Shown here: piece by piece, positions 1-13,800 of the stretch
How the letters are laid out: each line of letters starts with the position of its first letter
Numbering within the stretch: the first letter of the stretch is position 1
Assembly: GCF_029227915.1 (NCBI RefSeq)
Contig: NC_079884.1
Location: 16,742,001 to 16,806,000, forward strand
Reading direction: 5' to 3'
Source: Hydractinia symbiolongicarpus
Taxonomy: Eukaryota; Cnidaria; Hydrozoa; Anthoathecata; Hydractiniidae
Length of the DNA: 64,000 bases
Notes under the pieces: generated by a model
What the model was told of the DNA's origin: nothing
Databases searched by the model: none
Seen by the model: only the letters and a program-made list of their open reading frames with translations
Program-made: the position numbers and the translations under genes

Positions 1-530
1 TAAAATAAACACTCACACATAGACTGGTTTCTGCAATATCAACTATTTCAATCTCTTTTCAAAGTGTGTAGCTCGAAGCACTACTTTTTCAGATCGGAGG
101 AATTACATTTGTTGCTTGATATCTCAACCTCGCCAAAGGATACATAAATGTTCAATGTCAAACAAAAATCAAATCATGCATTTCAACTGTTGCATTCTTT
201 TTAGAAAATTCCGGCGTAGTTTATTTTAATGTCTATGCGATGTTCGGTAACGGCATGGTCATTATTTTATTTTGATGAATTTTTTGCATCCCGCATCGTG
301 TTTGAGACAACAACATGACACACGTAGCTAAAAATACTTCCGTCCAGCATTTCCAATCCTTTCAAAATCTAAAATGGTTTCCAAATTCAAAACTTTTCTC
401 CATTTAACTTAGGTAGCATACAATTGTTTTAATTTATTCTAGCCACTTAAGATGCTTCCTACAATTGGACCTGACCCAGTTAAACCATGTTGAAAACGAA
501 GCATCCACTTGTCGTCCATGTAACCATACC
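1..530. other. Downstream flank of the host gene, no feature seen
   Basis: AT-rich sequence beyond the 3' end of the CCDC180-like gene. I see no convincing coding frame, repeat or RNA. Confidence 0.4.
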
Positions 531-826
531 CGTGAACGTTTTAGGCGTTTTTCTTCCATATGTGATTTTCATTCCTTCGGAACTTTAAAACCCGCGGACG
601 TTTTAGGCGAATCGACATTTTGTCTAGGGTCGCCCCGGGTTTGCTTTTAAGTAAAATATCTATGAAAAAATCGATAAAACGCGGCTTTGTCACGAAGTCG
701 AAATCGGAAATCGGAAAATAATTCTGTTTTTTATAGATTATTCTATCTACTATAGAATTTTTTGCCTAGGCAACAAAATTAGGCTTAGGCAAATGCCTAG
801 GCTGCTTAACCCTAGGTCCGTCCCTG
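531..826. mobile_element. Possible hAT-like transposon end
   Basis: Near 735-826 the word CCTAGGC recurs and the sequence ends in CCTAGGTCCGTCCCTG. Its reverse complement, CAGGGACGGACCTAGG, has the form of a hAT terminal inverted repeat. No matching left end or coding frame was found, so the left boundary is a guess. Confidence 0.3.
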
Positions 827-962
827 CGTGAATGACATATGAATTACCATAAGAATTATGTTACTCGCATTGGTGTCAACAAAGGCAAATATTCTGAACA
901 CATTTTTTTTTTGCATTAATTAGTTGCGAAAAACGTTAACACTTTAAAAATAGTTTTCAAGC

Positions 963-1290
963 AATGACGACACGAGGCAATATTTTCATGGGATAGTAAC
1001 AAATTTAATTTTGTTACAATCGTCCATCAAAACAAGGCCTTCCTTGTTTTGATGGACGATTGTAACAAAATTAAATTCTATATAATATAATTGGCTGGGC
1101 ACAAAAATGTTCACTCAGAATTGCTGCTAATGGCAGGGACACGAAGGTACATTTTTGTGTTACTCACAGCATGTTTTTGTTCCCAGAAATACCACGGTGA
1201 TAGCAATTAACGTAAATTAACGTAAATTTTGATACTATCGCTTAAAAAAAGTTGCCTCGTGTCCCGTGGCATATTGCCTGAACACTAGAA
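963..1290. mobile_element. Foldback/MITE-like element
   Basis: GACACGAGGCAA at 969-980 is answered by its reverse complement TTGCCTCGTGTC at 1,252-1,263. Nested inside are the perfect palindrome at 1,002-1,077 and a further inverted pair around 1,100-1,165 (CACAAAAATGT / ACATTTTTGTG). No coding capacity. Confidence 0.5.
1002..1077. repeat. Perfect 76-bp palindrome (36-bp arms, 4-nt loop)
   Basis: The left arm 1,002-1,037 is the exact reverse complement of the right arm 1,042-1,077, with CCTT between. The inner stem is AAAACAAGG / CCTTGTTTT. It would form a very stable hairpin. Confidence 0.95.
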
Positions 1291-1691
1291 GCCATAAATA
1301 TAGGAACACGAAATAAATTATCAAACAATATACAACAATTAAAAAGAATATAGACAGGTTCGCATGTATGTAACAAACATTTGCCAAAAACGTTTTGGTA
1401 TATAGGGGCTATGAAACGTTTTCTTGCTCTCTTTAAAAGCTCCTACTAGCAGCGCTGAAAACGACCAATCATCAGCAAACTTAACTATAACATTTTGAGC
1501 TTACCAGTTTCATTGGAAATTCAGTTAACAATTTATATATTTATATAACGTGTACGTAGTTTTATGTTAAACTCTCCTTTAACTTTTCGTGGGCGTCACT
1601 AACATCAAAAGTTTACATTCATTTCGTAGCCCACTCAAATAGAATTTGAATATCTATTCCTCTATTAAACAAACTTTTGATAAAATGAATT

Positions 1692-1820
1692 TTAATATAA
1701 CTCAGTAATTTTTTGAAGTGACGTTTCCCAGTTTATCTTCCATCGTTCTTCATCAAAACGCAGTTTCTTGCATTCAGCATTAATCGCAGTGATGCTTTTT
1801 GCCGAGTGTTCGTAATATTC
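1692..1820 (-). CDS. CCDC180: CCDC180-like exon 20 (terminal) with stop codon
   Basis: Acceptor tttttag. It encodes EYYEHSAKSITAINAECKKL then RFDEERWKINWETSLQKITE and LY, then TAA at 1,692-1,694. The two tryptophans and final leucine-tyrosine match the end of the family. It lies 6.7 kb from exon 19 across an intron holding a pogo-like element. Confidence 0.85.
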   Translation of the reverse strand, partial: EYYEHSAKSITAINAECKKLRFDEERWKINWETSLQKITELY

Positions 1821-4800
1821 CTAAAAACAAAAGCTTATTCCTAAAATATCGAATTCACTGCAAAGTTGGTATCTTCACAAGTGTTATTGCCAAAGGCTAT
1901 TGATTTCGCGTATACACATCAGCATACTTATTCGAATTCTTTACTCGAATACTTCATTTACACTTGCGCAAATTTATCCGGATTTGAGTGAAATTACTAG
2001 AAACAGAAATTTATATGGATTCCGTATGAAAACGATAAAATAAATTGGAAAAGTTTCCGAACAAGCTTTTTTTGGATTTGTATAGATCCGTAATCATTGC
2101 TCCAATCCGTATAAATTTTTAAAGAAAACTGACAATAACGCTAAATATCTTCAGTATACCTTATTCCAGAAAATTAACAACAATATTAACGCCAATTTCG
2201 ATAATTCGCGGTAATTAAATGCCATAACTTAAAGTGTAACGCAAATATCCAGTACGTTAAAAAGTTATAGCTTTACTGCAAACACAGTTTATAACTCGAT
2301 TTTACCCCGTCTTAGCAAAAATAATCGGTTAATATTATTTTATTTCGCAGAATAAGTTTCCGTGAAAGTTTAAGAATTAATCACAACACCGGGCTGAGCG
2401 CTTAGTACAGGTATGTACTGTATAGGGGTGAAACGCTTCTCCAAAAACCGTTTTAGCAACGTCAGTTTAAATAGAAACAAAGTTTACATCCAGATACCCC
2501 ATCATAGCAAAAACAACCAGTCAATATTATCTTATCAAACTTTATTGCAGCTTTAAAAAAAATCATAGGAAACAGTCTGTTGTTTACACCAGGTAGATCA
2601 CTTAGTACAGGTGAACCAAGTTACACATGAATAAAGGTGTAACACCCCCCATATAGCTGCAACTTCGGTTTAAATAAAGACAGCCCGTCATTACCCTGTC
2701 ACTCCAGCAATTTTATTTTGCAGAATAAGTTTTTTGTCTGTAATAAAATGTTTAGCATTTTGCATGATAATTATTAAGATTTCGGATGTATATCAGAAAT
2801 CTCATTAAAACGAGCGGTCTTTTCCTTCTTTTTCTTCTCCGCCCGACAATTACGAAAAATGACGTACGTCGCACGCGATCTGTAGTAGTTGTCATGGTGA
2901 ACACACACTTGTCCCTAGGTTTATTTAATAAAGCGCTGGGAACGGGTTTTATTGAAGGGGGTTGAAGTTATAAAAGTTCTATTGGAGTATACTTTCATTA
3001 GCGCTCATCAAAATCATAAAAAGACTTATCATGGATAATTTCGTATGATAGGAAGAATGTTCTAAAAACTCAAGCTGCGCATTCAAGGAATGTATATAAT
3101 TTTCATTCGAAAATTCAAATCTCGAGTTTGCCCTGTATTATTATTATTTCCTTCTCGCAATAAATAAAACAATCAAATATAAATCTTGCCATGTTATTTT
3201 TTCCGACCTGAAAGAAATATTCTTAAATTTAAGAATCTAATTTTGAATACCAATGGCAAGAAATTTTAATAGTATACTATCACTATTAAGCGCTTACTTG
3301 ACGGCTAAACAAGACCCTGGTACAGGCTGCTTTTCATAACCCATATAGTGGTTGTTATAAATAATTAATGATTTGTCTCGCTGTTACAGTTTCTACGTCT
3401 AATAAAAGCAATTTGATTAAGTGCTTAACACATGGCGGAGACGATGTCTTTTAGTTGTTTATATTTTTCAACGCTTGACTTTAGAAATACAATATGATCC
3501 TTTCCTTCCCTCAGCTATCCACTTTCCCAGTTGAACTATAGTTTCTTAGAAGCAATATATACTGCGTTTAGGCAGCAAATAATGTGATCTAAAGGGTCAA
3601 GCTGGTTCACATTTCCCGACCTGTGTTGGTAAATAAAGATGCTAGGTGTCAAAAACAATTAGCTAAGAAACTTACAGAAAGGCCTTAGCAATTTAATGCT
3701 TGACCCAAGAGATAGATTAATCTGCTATCACTTAAATGTGTATATATTGTATAGCATTAGCCATTTAATAATGCACTCAATCATAGTGCCGTGTTTTTTC
3801 CTGCGTGCGCAGAAATGGAGGTAATGTGTCCGCTTGGTTTGTTTACATTTATACGTCCATATCTGTGCGCGCATCGGGCATTACGTAATCACTTAGATGC
3901 GCGCGCAAATAAATATAGGGACTGTGATTCCATGTATTACGTGGCACCCAAATTAGTCATTTTTTTACGACTCCCCACCTCTTGTAACCCATCGTACTGT
4001 AACAAATCTAGTACTACACACCCACCTTTTTACGTAACATTTTAAATTTTATGACCTTGTCTATTCATTTCCATATTCCTTCAATACCAAACGCAAACTA
4101 GTGCTCTTATGAGAAAAAGATATATCAGGGCCATATATTAAGCACACAAGATGACATTTTTTGTAATTTTGTGTAAATCAAGAGGCAAAAAATTAGATTT
4201 TAGTATAAACCCTAGACGATGTTTTAATTATGTAATTTTTGTATATATATGAGCACACGTTTTTAAGTTTTATACCTGATGATGTAAGTATACTTACGAA
4301 AAGCTTCGTTTTAATTTAATACACATATATATTTTAAACAATTGTAGCGCAGTACATTATTAAAGTAATAATTTTTACAGATTACCTATCGGTTAAAATT
4401 TCGCCGGTCAAAATTTCGCCGGTCAAAATTTTTCGACGCAAAGTTTAAACCCCCTTTCACAAGAAAACAGTTTTTTAGTTTTTTTACTTATATTTTAGAA
4501 AACAAATGCTAATCAATAATAATACAAGTGTTTTTTTCTTCATTTTCAAGACATTCTTTGGTTTCTTATTTCTCTTCTAGTACCTCAGTACTAGTACTTT
4601 CTATTTCAAGGTCAATTTAAAAATCACTCTCGTCAGAGCTTTCGTCGTTATGAATAATCCCAGTAAATCATATGAGTAGAAATCGTCAATGAAATCTTTC
4701 ATTGTATCTTAAACCCATCGCTTGGGACATGAGAATGTTAGTTGCGAAGGTATCTCAAGCCCTCCTTAAGGAATAGGTGATGGCTTATAGTTTAACGACT

Positions 4801-7800
4801 TTACATTACCTGTGATTTTTCCATTCTCTTGTTTAATGGTAAATGTAGCGGGAAATTTGTTTCGGGACATGACCAACGGTTTTCCATCCATCGAAGTATC
4901 TTTCTTTTGCTTTTACTGCACAGGCATATGGATCAATCGTAATTGAACTTTGGTTGGTTTCAATTTCAATCTTAACTTTCTCGTTTACTTTCGCATTCGA
5001 CCAAAGTGTGTGTTTATATGGTACCCACGTGAAGCAATTGTCGCCTGAAAACTATAAGCAGACATTTCTCTTCTCTGTGTATAGAGAAATAAAGACTGTG
5101 CCATTCATTAAAGTAAGCCAGTCGAACAGTTAATTCTAAGATCGTATCGAATGTTCAAATAGTGTTTTTATCAACATTTGACCTTCTATTACTGAAAATG
5201 TCGTCGAAAACAGATATAAGAGCATTTTTTAACCGTAAAAGAGAAGCAGGTTCTGATGGACCAGCTTCTAAAAAGAACAAACCATCTAACCAAGAAATAG
5301 TTGTCTCTGCAACAGAAAGTGTAAATAGAGGAGAAATTCAGACGGTCAAGGATGAGGCAGAAAAGTCAACTGCTCGTCAAAACTACAACAGCGTACCAAA
5401 GCAAGTTCGCATAGAAGTTGGAATATATGCTTTGAGGCATAGCACTAGAGATGCTCTTGATCATTTTTAAAGAAATATCCTAAGCACAAATTTAAACGAA
5501 CTTCTGTAAACTCTTGGAAAGCATCACTCAAAAACAATAAAAATGACAAAACTTCGGTTTTGTCATTTTTAAAAAAAATCGGTCGACAAAATCTTTAGTC
5601 CAATGAATTGCTGACAAAAACATAATAGGCTCACGTCTTGCGGGTACCGTCATTTCGAGAAGGATGGTAATCGCCACCGGGACAGGAGTTATAAAAGCAA
5701 ATGATCTAGGTATAGGTTTTTTATTTTCCGGAACGACAAATAAGTAGGAAATTTTTGGCATTAATTATTTTAAAGCTTTAGGTTTATTACTTGAAATATT
5801 TCTCAGGTTAAAAAAGAGGTTAGTAAGCTGCATAAAAAAGTCCAAGAGATTAAAAAACATTTCCATTATTTCATAATTTAGGTTTGTTGAAAGAATTTGG
5901 TGGAGCACTAGAATTAACTGAAAATCGGCCTCGTAATGTCTTGAAATCAATGAATTGGACTAAAAGGAAAGGCACGACTGGAAAAGTGGAACCATCAAAA
6001 AAGTTTCTTGAAGAAGAAAAAACTTACATTCCAAAGAAAGATTTCAAATATTCCTTAAGCTCTTGTTCTGAATCTCGACCAGACCCCTCTCTCCTATGTA
6101 TCTCCTGGGAAGTATACATTTTTATTTAAGGGGCAAAAAATGTCCCAATCAAAGGGCTTGATGACAAAAGAGAAATTAGAGAGACTTTTGTTGTTTCTGC
6201 TACTGGTGCTTTTCTTCCTGTCCAGCTCATTTATCAAGGGAAGTCAAAAAGATGTTTACCTAAATTTGCATTTCCAACCAATATTCATGTCACGTATACT
6301 CCAAATCATTGGTCTAATTTAGAAAAGTATGAAGATCTATTTAAATAAATCATTTTCCCATATTTATTTATATATATTTAGCTGCCAAAAAGAAAGAGCT
6401 TGGTTCCCCAGAAGAACAGTGGTCCTTGATTATCATGGATACTTTTTAAGGTCAAGACAACGACGAAATTCAACGATTATGTGCGAAAAACAACTGTGAA
6501 TTGGTTATTGTTTCGCATAAGGGTTTGTCGACTTCAAACACGAATAAAAACACGCAAAATAGAATATTCAATTTGGTGAAACATTTCGTCGGTCAAAATT
6601 TTTAGTCGGTTATAAAATTTGTCGGTCAAAACATTTCGTCGGTTATACAATTTCGCCGGTGAAAATTGACGAAATTTTTTTCACATTTTGTCACTTTTCA
6701 CCGACGAAATTTTTTAACCGATAAGGTATTTTTTGTACATTTGGGGAGATCTTAATTCAGATAAATTTTAAACATTTAAAAATTCACGAAGAGTTGTGTT
6801 ACGGTGTTGTATTGTTGAGAAAACATATTTATAGAGAAGGGGGGAGGTCAACAAAAAAGGTGCTAATGCAGTTATTCTGTAGGGCCAGGGTCCGATCCCA
6901 GGTCCCAGCTAGTATTTTTTTAAAAAAAATGTAAAACAAATAAATAAACTATAAAGGTTTGAAGATATACTAATAAAATTTTAATTTAATTTAATTTTAA
7001 AAACAGGTCGAAATAAATAAAAAGATTCAAACCTCAAAAAAATCTAGAAATTTGTTTGGTTGGCGCCTGGCAAACGGCGCTGGAATAGGATTGGATCCTA
7101 CTATTTCGCCAGGTCGCTGCGACCAGACAAAACATTTCCTCGAGTATCTGATTTTAAAGTCTGATCAGCTTGCGTTTTTTTTATTTGCTACTTAAACTTA
7201 TGACCCTTGCTTTGCCCGCTAACAGTAACGAGATACAGGCTAGAAAGCCACTCACTACATGAAACATTTTGCAAGTTGAAGATAATACTATGGGATAATA
7301 CTTATTTATTTGAAATGACGGAACAACATTATAGAGGTTCTGTACAAAACAGGCTACTTGCGAACCCAAAGGGTATAAAAATTACATGCGAACAAAAATC
7401 CCAAATCTTTTAGCTTGCAAGGGATTTTCATTAAGAAATTTGTTTAGCCAAACTGCATTTTGCTACTTTCACTTTTTAGCCAGATGTATAGCTAAAGAGC
7501 TAGATGGACACAACTCCAACATAGAAATAGATTAATCATATAATAAACTGAATTAAAAATTTGAAAGAATAGAAATATATAGCTAGCTGGTTTCAGGGCA
7601 GGATACTGCCTCGAAATCTACGTCCCAGCCAAAATCTTAAAATAGATTTGTTGAAGATTATACACGGCTAGAAAACGTGACGATATATTCATCTTCACAG
7701 GTGAAAACAAACAAAATAAATATTCCTATAGATAAAGTAATTAGAAGAGAAAAAGGTCAAAAGAAGACCTACAAACCTCACACCACTTCCAAACCAAAAA

Positions 7801-10800
7801 TGGCCTTCGTAGCATGCTTCTCTTTTTTTTTCAGGGTTTGTCGTGATTCCGAAATTAAGGTGCCAAAAACCAAAACAAAAAGTAAAAATCAGGTTCTGCA
7901 GAAATTTTTCGAAACGAAGTTACGCGCAACCATTTTTAACAGAATACGACTATTATCAAAGAGATGCTTTGAAGAACATAAGAGAAACTGGTTGTCAATT
8001 AATCCATGCTCAAAATAAAAACTAACATATTTCCTGTTTCGCGTTATTTTCATACTATTTGTAAAGCTCAGTTTGCACTTAACAGCAAAACGGAACAGAA
8101 CGGAACAAGATAAGTCAAGAAAAGTTAAAATGACTTTAACTTTCAGTTTGAATCAGAGCGGAAACGTTTATCAACCAAACAGATGCCAGAAATCACAATT
8201 GTTTGTCCCGATCTGTTCCGTGTTTAAATTGAAATTCAGCTTCATTTTTTATAAACATTCGCGTTAATTTCCTTCGTGTTAATTTCGTGATCGTTAATTT
8301 TGTGCCTTGTTAATTCACTGGAATAAGGTGATAATATCAAAACCTGATTTTGTACATAAGTGTAAACAGATAAAAACGAATAAAACCATTCCAATTTCAA
8401 ACTACCACATTTTTGTTTGAATGAGTATAAGTGCGTAAGCGTAAACGCAGTACGAGTAAACATTACGTTCAAATTTCACAACATCGTACCTTAAAAGACG
8501 TATCTCTCGCATGCACAGCAGCTTCATGTGCGTCTGTTTTTTTAATAGATATCACTGGTGTCAAAGTATTGTTACAATCTTCTATTGTATCCTTATCGAC
8601 GTTGTATTGGGATAAATCCAATCCTGGCCATGTATATGTTGAACTAGTGCTGCAAGCATTCACTGAAACAAAAGTTATAAAATGGAAAGAAGAAGTTCAT
8701 TTTTTATTATTTTTTCGAGGCTGGCTCCAGCATTTTTAATGTTCGGGTACAGCCAGGCATAACAATGAGATTATTATGCGCGGAGGTAGTTTTTACGTTT
8801 AACGAAGGGTTAGATTTGCGGTGATCACACAAAATTTGAAATGCAATTTTATTAAGAGGTTGCAGTTACTTTAATAATAACAGGATTGTGGCAATGTCTG
8901 TTCATCATCAATCTGGTACCCGTCCTTTATATATTTGCATACCAAGCGAACTTACCTTCATTATTGATAGTATTCTTTGTCGACATTTTTTCTTTCAGTA
9001 GTCGCTTCTCACTTATCGGTTTAATTTGCAAGGCTAACAAAAACAGACAGTCAGAAGAAAAAAATAAAAAGCAAATATATAAATTTAATCGGCATAAATG
9101 TTAAAAATTTATCGTTACGTTAAATTAGCCGAAATAGCCAACAGTATTTACACTTAGATCGAGTTGGTTAACAGAAGGAGTAACTTACACTGAGTTGGTT
9201 GACAGGAGTAGCATGTACTCTTCTGTGCCGAATAAAAGAATGGGGAGAGCGATAAAAGTTTAAAATATGAATAAGCGGGGGTTCTTAATAAAGTTTTTTT
9301 TTAAATTACGTATACATAGCAACGCAATGTTTTAAAAAAATCAACACGTTCGCATTCCAGTCAAATAAGAATGAACTGAATAAAAGTGTAATAAACAGGG
9401 TGCTAATAAGGGTGAAAGTATTTAATGAGACTAACTTATCTTTAGCATATCACGATGATTTGGGTGTGAAAGTATTTAATACGAATTATCAAAAGCTAAT
9501 AGCATTGATTCGAATGTTCAAGAAAAAGCAATAAATTAAGTCAATACCCCCTTCGACGACGTCATCAAGTGTAACAACAGAATCAAATTGTGACATCAAT
9601 ATCAAAACCATATCCTGCAATTCTGTCAAGAACGTAGTCAAGTTTAATCTCCCATATTCCATCATTAGTTGCTCATAGTTCTTTAGCATTGTATCGGCTT
9701 CCACTTGTCTTGATAATTCCATTTCACGTAGCTTAGCTAATTCGTTTTTATTGTTTGGGTGTCCAAGTGTAGGACGGAGAAGAGTTTGATGATTTCGCTG
9801 AAAAAAAATGACAAAACAAGAAAAGTAATTGAGGCTTTCCCGATCTCAATTTATTAAACCCGTGATAATGGCAACATTCAACTAAATGCCGGGTAAGTAA
9901 AAAAGAAATAACTTTAAGAAAAGAGGGGAACACTATCTTAATACAATATAAACTGTTTTGACTATCCATACCGAGAAATATTACCCGAGGTCAACAGTAT
10001 AGACCGAGTTTGCGAGGTCGATATGCTGACCGAGGGTAATATTTCTCGGTATAGATAGACAAACAGTTTATATTGTTGTTCGATGCTTTTTTTCAAATGT
10101 TTGTAGAAACCAGGATTATTTTCTAAAGATTTACTTTTGACAAGGTTGTAAAAACCAGGTTTTGTTAAAAAAAGAAAACGTTCGATTAGAATTTCATTGT
10201 TTCAATTTTTCAAATACATGTACAAAGGGAAAACAAAACATTGGAATAACTATATATAGAATTTTTTTAAACGTTTTTAAAGTTTATTCTTCGTCAGAAG
10301 AAAAGAGTCTATCACACAAATTCGACGTCGTTTTGCTTGTTGCTCATTGTGCTGATGAATGTTTATATATATTAAAAACGCAGTTATTTATGTGTGCACC
10401 ATCGAACATGGATTTAAAAGTATTAACATTTCTTGATGATGAGATGTATGTGGTGTTTGGGATGTTTTGCAAAGAACGTTTTTTTTTGTTTTTTGTTTAA
10501 ACTGATTTCATCGTCGATTGTAGAAACTGACTTCAAGGATTGGGATGGCATAAACTGAATTCCAAAATCGAAATTACTTTCCAGTTCTTCAATGATACTT
10601 GAATCGATCATGTTGTTGTTTTTTGTAGCTTTAAAAAAAGCTGTTTTGTAAAAATATAGTTATTAAAGTAAAATTTCAAGACTTGTATGTAGCTATGTTT
10701 TCACGATTCTCTGGCAATGTTATTTGTTTACATTTATAGCTACCATTATGGTTTCTAAGAGGTTAAAAGTTATACAGTGCTGTATAAAGCCCGTCGTTAA

Positions 10801-13800
10801 GGATTTTTATCCAATCAGCGCTACGGATTTCCCGTATTAACCGGTTGAAAATAGCTATCAGTTAAAAATTTTCAATATAGATTAAAAATGCTTCACACAG
10901 GGACTTTACAATCTTTTATTCACCTTGTTTTTGTCCGTTTGTTCTTTTTTTCGTTTCAATGCTGTCGTGATTTCATTTCGAAATTTATTCAACCTCTCTA
11001 CGTACTTATTCGCCATAGATGAAGTTAACAGCAACGGAAGCTGTTCAATGTTTTGTGAGAAACGTCTGATTTGTGCACGAAATTCTAAAACAGAAGCAAA
11101 AAATAATTTCACAACTCTTGCAAATTTGGTTAAAATTTCGTGAAAGTTTCCGCTTTCTATCAAAGAAAGAGAAAACGTGGACAAAAAGAAAATTTGGACA
11201 ATATGCTGTTACCTAAAAGGAGTCACCAAATTTTGCCTGAATTAAAAACCTTGAGCCAGGGCAATAATTACAAGCAGGTCTTTACAAAATGGTGTAAAAG
11301 AAGCTAGGGATGAATCAACTAACCTTGTATGGAAGAATTATAAAATGCGTCTGTTTGCTCCTTGTACCTCTTTAAACGTTCAATTAAACTTTCAGCGCAT
11401 CCGTCAAAAGTTTCATTGATCAACTGTTGCCTTGTGAGTTGGCGTTGGCCTTTGTGGCGATAATACAACTTAAATATGATTGCATTAAATTACAAAGACA
11501 CGATGAAACCATGGTATATGTTTTTTTTATAAGCAACTCTATTTTTTTAAATTCCAGCCTCAGTTGTAAAGAACTTGAATATCAGTCTGAAAGTTACTAA
11601 AAGATTGCTAAGCGTAATATCCAAATTTTCAAAATTTCATATATACAATTCCTATTTTAGGGCTTAATGTTATGTGCGAGAAAAAATACGTTTTACTCCT
11701 TCAAAAACCTGCTCTGTGAGTTGCTTTTTTAATTATCCAGACTCAAGCCATAGTTGTTTAACTTTACCAAATTTTAGCCAGGCCAGTTGCTTAGCCATTG
11801 ATTACTTTTGAGTTAAATCTCAGCCTTAGTCCCTAGCAACTTAATAGATTGTAAAAACGTGCATATGGTCTACAAAACCTAACTGTTAATTAGATGACAA
11901 TAAAATTTTGGATCGATATTTCAAAGCAAAAAGAACCGATTTTCTAACCTCTGAAGTACTTAGCATACCATCGAGTCCAGTTTGCAGTAGTCTCAGTTGA
12001 AGTGCTAAAAAGTTGTTCCTAAATAAAGCCGAAATTGCTGATAATTAGAAGTTACTATACACGAATTAGACAAGGTAAATGAGTACACATCCACGTACGA
12101 CTATTGATTTTAATAGCACTGGTGTCAGACTTTCTAAAGTGATAGGACCAAAGGATATGCATATCTATCTGTGAAAGAAAGACACTAATAATTTGGAAAA
12201 TAACTAGCACTAGTATCACTTACTCTGGTTCCACTTCCGGGTCGTTTTCTCCAAAAACGAGATACTTTTTGTCATACCTTGCACCATATTGCGTTCTTAC
12301 AGTGCTGTTTTGGTGTCCGTAACTATGGAAGATACATAAATTCAACCTTGTATTCCAACATGCGCATGTTTTTTGAAATCCTGCTATAAAGACCGTGGGC
12401 TAAATACCTCTTTTTGTTAAAGTCATTTATATGCTGCAACGTCTCAACTTTTTTAAAAAAAATAGAAATTTTTTGAAATCCTTACTTCACGTAACACTTT
12501 TGATGAAGTACGAATATTTCCAATAATCATGCAAAGAACCTGCTACAACGGTGGCTTATATTGAAAAACAACTAACGGAAAACTACCTGTCTTCTTTTGT
12601 AATATAAACATTCTTACAAGTCACGAAAACAACATCACATATGTTTTATTTGCATTTTTTAATGTCGAAATTTTATCCCCAAAAAGCGATAATCATACAC
12701 ATTTTGTTGATTTGTGACGTCACACTGCGTACCTCAACAAGATTTAAAGACGTTGGACGAAGTCTCACTCACATCTTTCTCTTCTTAGAGTTAAATTTAT
12801 TTGTGTTAGGTCATTATTGAGTGACTCGTTCCCAAACCAGAATATACGAAGGGGGGATAACAAAATGTTACTTCATCTAGATTGTACAACCCAAAACAAA
12901 GAAGTTTTTACAAATATGTTTGAACAAAGTGATGTTAGAAACCAGGTATGTTTTTTATCGTCGTAGAATTTAATAACATGCGAAGATAGGTAAAGAAGTA
13001 ATACCACTTCCAAAATACAAAAAAATAAGACTATTTTTGTTTAGTTTTCACCAAATCACTTCGAGCAGATCCACACTTCATTTGACCTTAGGTTATATAT
13101 TGTACAGATGCTAGTAAATTAACTGAAAAACAATCGTTGTCTTGAAAGATGTTTGATACAAAAATAACAGAAGAAAATCATGATAAAAAACATAAATCGA
13201 GACAATCACAAAAGACATGTTTACATTCCCTCGCCTCAGAATTACAAATTACAAGTCAGTACTTTACCGAACAGAATACCCTCCCTGACGTTATCATGGT
13301 GGCAATCGTGGTAATACTTTGACTTAAAAAATCTCGAGAATTAAGGGTCACATTATAACAAAAATTACAAACAGTTCTTATTCACACTATAATGAACATT
13401 TTAAGCCCAACTTGTTATTAACCGTTAGTTCTCCTTTAGAGTAAATACTCTTTGCTTTAATTAAAACACCAGTCGCTTAACACAGATGTTCGAAATTAGA
13501 ATCCCGAGAAATTTTTTATCTTTATGGTACCTTAAAGGTAGTGTCTGCTAAAAACTTAAGGTTTTTTACCTTCAGGTTATTTTACATAAAGAATACATAC
13601 TATTATTAAAGTACCGGTGTAAGGTTGTTTTTCAAACTTTCGGAGCTTCCTCCCTTGTGCGGCTACTTTTGATCTCCATTTTGTAAGCACTATGCACACA
13701 AAAACGAGGCTTACCTAATATACTTCCGCCTACGTCAGTGACAAGTTTCCAAATTAAGACCGAAAAACACGGAGACTGTAAAGTGGGGCTAAAAATGGCG

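Larger units (their letters stand above)
4385..6726 (+). mobile_element. Pogo-like DNA transposon (family 1) with divergent HIRAN-like and transposase genes
   Basis: Both ends share an inverted repeat: CCTATCGGTTAAAATTTCGC on the left and the reverse of CCTTATCGGTTAAAAAATTT on the right, each flanked by TA, the Tc1/mariner-pogo target. Subterminal copies of a GGTCAAAATTTCGCCGG-like word recur at 4,390-4,440 and 6,575-6,720. Inside, a HIRAN-like gene runs leftward from 5,065 and a transposase runs rightward from 5,198. Both are frameshifted, so the copy is dead. It sits in the intron between host exons 20 and 19. Confidence 0.85.

Noticed and set aside
3791-4045. 84-codon plus-strand frame
   Set aside because: No recognisable motif, composition close to the flanks, and no splice signals that would fit a gene.
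6880-6910. tRNA-like B-box word (GGTCCGATCCC)
   Set aside because: No A box at the right distance and no cloverleaf could be drawn, so I do not call a tRNA or SINE.
8070-8230. Inverted words CGGAACAGA / TCTGTTCCG, possible MITE
   Set aside because: Short and without matching ends or target duplication.
8431-8739. 102-codon plus-strand frame
   Set aside because: It is the shadow of host exon 19 on the other strand, which has splice sites, phase and family motifs.
10162-10611. Overlapping plus (112-codon) and minus (62-codon) frames
   Set aside because: The minus frame has an acidic, protein-like start (MIDSSIIEELESNFDFGIQF) but no family match and no link to the host frame; evidence is too thin for a gene call.
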